From Straminergon stramineum (taxonomy: Eukaryota; Streptophyta; Bryopsida; Hypnales; Calliergonaceae): 64,000 nt of DNA. The notes below the pieces were generated by a model, which did not search any database, was not told the origin of the DNA, and saw nothing but the letters and a program-made list of their open reading frames with translations. Each line of letters opens with the position of its first letter. Position 1 is the stretch's first letter. The DNA is taken from the NCBI GenBank assembly GCA_963920665.1, contig OY987267.1:27204485-27268484 (forward strand), written 5' to 3'. The position numbers were made by a program, and so were the translations under genes. Shown here in pieces: positions 59,089 through 64,000 of the stretch.

Positions 59089-60161
59089 ACATGCAATCAT
59101 GGAATGTGGACAAATTTGTAACTATAGATGAGATGATGATTCGCTATAAATGCACATATTGCCTGGCAAGGCAATACATGCCACAGAAGCCCCAAAAGTA
59201 GGGCTTGAAAGTGTAGTGCTTTGTGGATTCAAATTTGAAGTATGTCTCAAATTTTGAGATTTATTGTGGAAAAGATCATGTAGTCAATGAGGAGGTCCAT
59301 GTGACACAGGGGGGGAGTCGTGGAGAAGCAAGACTAGCGCACAACTTAGTGTTATGTTTGTTGGGACCAAATGAAGGGAAAGGGCACATAATTGCTATGG
59401 ATAATTTTCTTACAAGCATAGCCCTATTCAAAGATTTATTGGAAAGAGGCACATATGCAATAGGGACCCTACGGTCCAATCGGGTAGGTCTTCCTGAGGC
59501 ACTGAAAAATACAAAAGAATTCAACAAAAATCCTTAGGGAACTTTGGATTGGCGCATGCACGAGTCACGGCAAATTAGTGCCATTATGTGGAAAGACAAA
59601 AAAATGGTTCTTATCATTTCAACGCATGTAATGCCTCTTCAATTTCCAGTGGCTTCGATTCCAAGGGAGAATGGATCTGTTCGAGATGACATTCATACTT
59701 CACCAATACATCTAGAGTACACTACACATATGCATGGTGTAGATGTAGCAGACTAGTTGTGGTCTTCTTAAACATGTCAAACCCAATCCCACAAATGGTG
59801 GCATCGGGTTTTCTTTTTTCTCATTGACACAATTATCGTAAACATGTACATCATATACATTGACAAATGCAAGACATGTCATCCACCTCGCCCACCAATG
59901 ACACATTTACAATTTCGGACTTAGTTATGTGAAGCTCTAACTGTAAATTGGGTGAAGAAAAAGCAAGGAGAGTGTAGTATTCATACTCGGCATACAAAAG
60001 CTTGTTATCTAGTTTTCACAAATCATTGGAAGCCATGCGTTGTTTGCAACAACCAGTCAGGACTAGTGACTAGGCCCAAGACATATTGTCCATCTCATGG
60101 CAACAAATTTATGTGTTGGAAAAAAGGTTGCTTTCGACGCTTCCACAAACAGCTCCAATGA
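59089..60161 (+). pseudogene. piggyBac transposase, segment 3 (catalytic core and C-terminal zinc finger)
   Basis: All three piggyBac catalytic aspartates are present: TIDEM (D codon 59127-59129), AMDNFLTS (59400-59402) and HGVDVAD (59742-59744). They sit in the expected order and context, including YCGKDHV and GHIIAMDNF. At about 60030-60150 a cysteine/histidine-rich C-terminal finger reads CVVCNNQSGLVTRPKTYCPS followed by C-W-K-K-G-C and a final FHKQ, as in piggyBac transposases that bind their ends through this domain. Several in-frame stops break it, for example TAG where Trp is expected after PQK and after GLKV, and TAG directly after GVDVAD. The protein is dead here but the motifs are well preserved. 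Confidence 0.9.
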
Positions 60162-61388
60162 TAATACATTCATACTATGAGTTAGGTTTTATATTATCCC
60201 AAGTTCTTTCTTTTATTTTTCCAATGAATTTTGAATGAGTGCAAGTAGAAGTATGTCCAAAAAATATATTGCATTCAATTTTTATAGTGAGGATTTGAAT
60301 ATTCTTCATGTCATTAGTGTTGGAAGATGTAGCAAGAATATATTATAGGTAGTAACAACTAATTTTTTAAATTCTCAAAATGTGGAATTTTAGGATATGG
60401 AATGAGAACACTATGAATTTTGAATATATTCCACTTATCATTCACTTAGACAGTAGGAATTATGAATTCACTCTCTCCTGTGAATGTCTTTCAATTTGGC
60501 AAGCAACACAAATACAAATAATAAGTTTATTCAATGCTAGGCTTAAGCAACATGAGAGAGAGGGGTATGCAATATAGCAATTTGTGAATCACATCTCAAG
60601 TCTCATGTCACCACAAACACTACATTTCAAAGGAGCAATTGTTGTGTTTGCAAGGGGCTAGGTATAACATCGTAAATGGAAGGGGAACATCAAGGACGAC
60701 AGGGGAACCTTTGGGAACAAGAATACTGATTGGGAACGGTAGGGGAACATCCCGGGAGCAATGGGGACCCATTATCCAAGAGCTGCCACATCTTTTGGAC
60801 CTCACATTGTGCTTGAAATTGACATAAAAACTAGAGATTTTAAAAAATTTCAGATTTTATTTTTTTGGCTTGTCCTTTATGATAACCTACTTCAATCCAC
60901 CATTCAGATTATTGGATTTTTGAACTATGTGGTGAGAAAATGTGTGCAAACATTGGATAGTGTATTGTAAAATCTTGGAACATAGTCGCATTGCAGGATT
61001 TTTTTGAATATGCTCCATATCTTGTATTGACTTCAAAATTGGTGAACATATGCCTAACATGATATTGATTATGGAAAAAATTTAAATTTGAATTCCATAG
61101 TGTAAAATTTGATCACAAGAGGTGGTCAAAGCCATCTGAAATTTTTGGGTAAGGCCCCACAAAAAACCCTTCTCACTTTGAATATAATCATCTTTCAATT
61201 CATACAGTCAAGTTGTACAAAAATTTTACTACATTATCTCGTATAAGCTCAGTACAAGATCCTACGGTTAAATTGTGAAAAAATTAATCTTCTACATTTT
61301 TTTGATCAATGCATTAAAAATGGCAGTTTTCACTTTTCAGAGTTTTATGAGGCAAAGAACCCTTGAAAGTGCCTTGGGACTTTAGGGG
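60162..61388 (+). other. piggyBac 3' non-coding region
   Basis: No gene here. At 60650-60790 the words GGGGAACATC and GGGAAC recur several times, possibly a small inserted MITE. AGATCCTACGGTTA at about 61257 is the subterminal word shared with the piggyBac MITEs. The region ends in the inverted repeat at 61375-61388. Confidence 0.5.
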
Positions 61389-61392
61389 TTAA

Positions 61393-62156
61393 GCCAAATC
61401 TTCCTTGCCCCTAATGAATATGTTATTTCCTCCCACTTGACCTGTTGCTCCAAATCCAAATTTTTTCATGCCATCCCTCATCATTATACTTGTCATATTG
61501 GTGCTAAGAATCTTATTTCACATTGTAAACCACTATGTCTGTTCACCTTTTAAAAGACAACTATAAACAATGTGTATGAATTTGCAAGTTTCAAAATCTA
61601 GGAAATACAATTAAGAGAAAATGAAGGGCTAATTCTAGGGAAAAATAAGGATCTAAAATTAAAAAGATTCTAAAGAAGATTGGGTAAAGTAACCAAATTA
61701 GGCAAATGGTTAAATGATGATTAAATGAAAACCAAAATACTACATCAATGGTAGTACTAGTGAGGAAAATCAAATTAGTATTAAAAAAAAAGACAATAAA
61801 AAATAAAAAATAAATACTATAGGTAGAAAATTGGATTAAAATTGAATTGCAAACCAAAAAACTAAGAAATAGAAGAAATGCAAAAATAAATTTAAACCAA
61901 AAGACTACAAGTAAAATATGAAACTAGAAGCAAATTGTAAACCAAAAAATTCAAAAATTCAAAAAATATAAAAGTGAATTAAAAACAAAAGACTAGAAGT
62001 AGGAAATGAAACCAAAAATAAAGGGAAACCATAATAATAATCATAATGATAATAATGAACACAAAATATGAATAAAATTGAAACTACTACTAGAATGCTA
62101 GAGAAGTGATGAAAACAATAAAATAGGGATTTTGTGCCAATTTAGAGAGTTCAACA
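61393..62156. other. Unassigned AT-rich DNA
   Basis: Very A-rich on the plus strand, with many AAACCAAAA-type phrases. No gene or bounded repeat was recognised. Confidence 0.5.
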
Positions 62157-62462
62157 CTAACATTAGATGAGATTTAAGTGAAAAAGAAGACTGTGAGTTC
62201 CCTTGTGTTCCTAAATTGTGGGGAGCGTTGGGAATTGCACCACATCTATAGTCTAACGTGGCCGAAGTTTGTCCACGTAAGATAATATTAATTAGTTAAT
62301 AATTTTCAAATCATTTTTTCATCATTCTTTAAATTTTTAAAATTTATTATTATTATTTATATTATTTAATATTCTAACAATGGCACTCTAGTTCACGAGG
62401 GGAATAGGGATGAAATGGCCCTCCAAAGGACCTAAATCTCTTCTAATGTTAGCATAGTTTGC
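62157..62462. mobile_element. MITE related to the one at 12207
   Basis: The ends are inverted repeats of CTAACATTAGA(T/A)GAGATTTA, giving about 306 bp. The interior has GTTCCCTTGTGTTCCTA and ACGTGGCC...CCACGTAA, comparable to GTTCCCTTGGGTTCCCA and GTGGCATAGC...CCACGTCA in the 12207 element. No target duplication was evident. Confidence 0.6.
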
Positions 62463-62512
62463 ACTAAATTAACAAAGTTTACCTGAAATTAGTGCACATA
62501 CATGTCGTGAGA

Positions 62513-62750
62513 CGAAAACTCGAAGTCACCCGGATTAGTATTAAATAGTTTATAATTGTATAGAATTTTTCAAAATTTCTAATAGGCAAATAGGATTAGA
62601 ATCCTCTTAGCCTAAACATCTCATTAAGGTTGAAAGAATGATCCAAGTGTCCTGTAACATGATCCAAGATGGAATCCAGATTCCGGAAACCCAGATAGCG
62701 ACAGCCTATGGTCTAGAGTTCCAATCTAGGAAACTAGGGATCCGTTACGG
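62513..62750 (+). mobile_element. Terminal fragment of a TGTCGTGAG-ended element (E2)
   Basis: 238 bp matching the D1 start (reverse strand from 9263) and E1 at 5487. It begins TGTCGTGAGACG and ends at GATCCGTTACGG, after which it differs from D1. No matching 3' end follows in the window, so it is a fragment or the start of an element with a different interior. Confidence 0.65.
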
Positions 62751-64000
62751 GTAAATGTGAGTGTTTTAAACTCCACCTTTCGAGTTAAAACGTGCACATG
62801 GGTTCTAACGGTTGTTTAAATCAATTTTCTTAGGGTGTTTTTGATCTAAATTCAATTCGCGCCTTCCAAGCAATGGACACTTTGTTTTTAAATATCCAAA
62901 TTGAACTTAAATCATGTATTCCTAAACTAAATCAAATACCTAAAAGATGAATTCAAACTAAAATTAATCTAACCTAACTTGTAGAATGTAATTTGCCCTT
63001 TCCAAAATGATAAAGCAAGTTAAATTCTAACTTTCCTAATAAAAGAAATGAATGGATGAAATATTGATCCCTAATCTACATCACAACCTTCATCCATGAA
63101 TTAAAAATAGTAAACTAATCGAAATGAATCTAAATTTTAGAGTTGAGGTTTTTAATTATGTTAGTTACCTAATTCTAAGACTAAACCTAATTTGACCACT
63201 AATTAAAGAACTTCATCCAAATTAAGATCAAACTTCATCCAACCTTTTCTCACTTAAAATCAAAGTATTTTTTTAAATGAAAATAGGTTCTGAAATCTTT
63301 AAAAGATTCCCTAATTTGATTCCTAATTTAAATGATTCCTTAAAGATTCCTTAGAAATTCTTTTTAATTATCTTCTATTCTAATTTAAATCAAACTTTCT
63401 ATCCTAAAATTAGTATTTTTAGGGTTTTATGTTTTTTTAAATGGAAACTCAGAAATTACCTTCCCAACAAGGTAAGACACGAAAACCTAAATTCCTAATG
63501 AAAAAGTTATTAATGGATGAAATTTGTTAAAAATTAGTGATTTAAATTCCATCCATCAATTACTTTTGATTTAAATTGGTGGTTTAACCTACTCTAAGCT
63601 CTATTGGGTAATTCTTTAATCTAATCTAGCAAGAAAATTTAAAATTCACTTCCAAATCAAAGCAAAAGGAAAATAAATCAAAAGTGGAAATTTAAAAGCA
63701 AAATGAAAATAAATCAACTTACCTCATCCATGAATGAGCCGATTGTGCTGTCCTTGGGCACCATGAGATGAATAGTCCACTCCCACCTCATACATTTTGC
63801 TAGTCCATTGTATTTTGAAATGACTCCTCTTTTGTTGTTGTATTTTCCTTCTAGGTCTATTTTCCTACTAATTTGTTAGAGGATTTTATCAAATTTTTAA
63901 GTATTTTGAACAATTCCTAATTTTTAGGAATTATTTTAATATCCAAAAATCCTTAAATCCACTAAATCAAATCAAATCTAAAAACCACTCATTTTTAGTC
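62751..64000. other. Unassigned AT-rich DNA
   Basis: No gene was proven. GGATGAAATTT and its complement recur on both strands every 100-200 bp. On the minus strand, near 63774-63731, an exon-like piece ends in GATGAG-GTAAGT, but no further exons could be joined to it. Confidence 0.4.

Larger units (their letters stand above)
45844..61392 (+). mobile_element. piggyBac transposon, with CACTA and C elements nested inside
   Basis: TTAA target duplications at 45844-45847 and 61389-61392 flank terminal inverted repeats CCCCTAAAGTCCCA (left, from 45848; right, on the reverse strand from 61388). The element spans 15.5 kb. Removing the CACTA element (5963 bp plus TSD) and element C (4498 bp plus TSD) leaves about 5.1 kb, a reasonable size for an autonomous copy. 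The transposase gene lies on the plus strand in three separated parts (before 47146, 53113-54585, 59089-60161). The MITEs at 4333 and 14268 share its ends and a subterminal word. The element is dead because of stops and nested insertions. Confidence 0.88.

Noticed and set aside
1..64000. tRNA, rRNA and other structural RNA genes
   Set aside because: No tRNA-like or rRNA-like sequence was recognised by eye. The tRNA-Met match at 37069 and 38958 is the antisense primer-binding site, not a tRNA gene. A covariance-model scan would be decisive.

Overview
This is a stretch of a plant nuclear genome dominated by transposable elements. It contains one intact multi-exon host gene, for Mediator subunit 18 (MED18), at 16410-19717. 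The plant assignment rests on the MED18 protein, whose N-terminus, central block and alanine-rich C-terminus read like land-plant MED18. It is supported by the mix of Copia, CACTA, hAT and Mutator-like elements. A TE-rich genome with a piggyBac family and small gene islands would suit a large-genome seed-free plant, but the lineage is an inference and I cannot name a species.

Layout. 1-5.5 kb: mostly unassigned AT-rich DNA with a Mutator-like MITE and a piggyBac-type MITE. 5.5-10.5 kb: nested elements with TG...CA ends, including a 3.5 kb one (D1) with a decayed minus-strand gene. 10.5-15.1 kb: non-coding DNA, a short MITE and a second, inverted piggyBac MITE. 16-19.7 kb: CpG-rich 5' region and MED18. 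20-25 kb: mostly non-coding, with a lysyl-tRNA synthetase-like gene fragment and a short tandem repeat. 25-29.5 kb: decayed hAT transposase cut by a second D element (D2), which carries a solo LTR. 29.7-36.3 kb: two homologous, convergent protein genes of unknown family, each preceded by a GC-rich iteron array. 36.6-43.5 kb: a possible kinase fragment, then Copia element A interrupted by Copia element B, which runs into a 200-base assembly gap. 45.8-61.4 kb: one piggyBac element with TTAA duplications. Its coding region is split by a 5.96 kb CACTA element and a 4.5 kb TG...CA element (C), and C itself contains a third D copy (D3). 61.4-64 kb: a MITE, a terminal fragment and unassigned DNA.

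Five insertions can be defined by their target duplications: CACTA (ACA), C (AAACT), a solo LTR (CTCTG), piggyBac (TTAA) and a Mutator-like MITE (11 bp). Removing the CACTA and C insertions leaves the piggyBac frame continuous across both junctions. Most premature stops in the dead genes can be explained by C-to-T or G-to-A changes, as expected from deamination of methylated cytosine.

The best candidate for something undescribed is the convergent pair at 29.7-36.3 kb. Each module has a GC-rich array, then a gene whose product starts with a shared domain (motif around WCHI.K.FPL.RH) and continues into acidic and coiled-coil regions. One copy adds a RING-H2 finger. Second is the C/D group of elements, which have retroelement-like ends and 5 bp duplications in the best case but no duplicated LTR.
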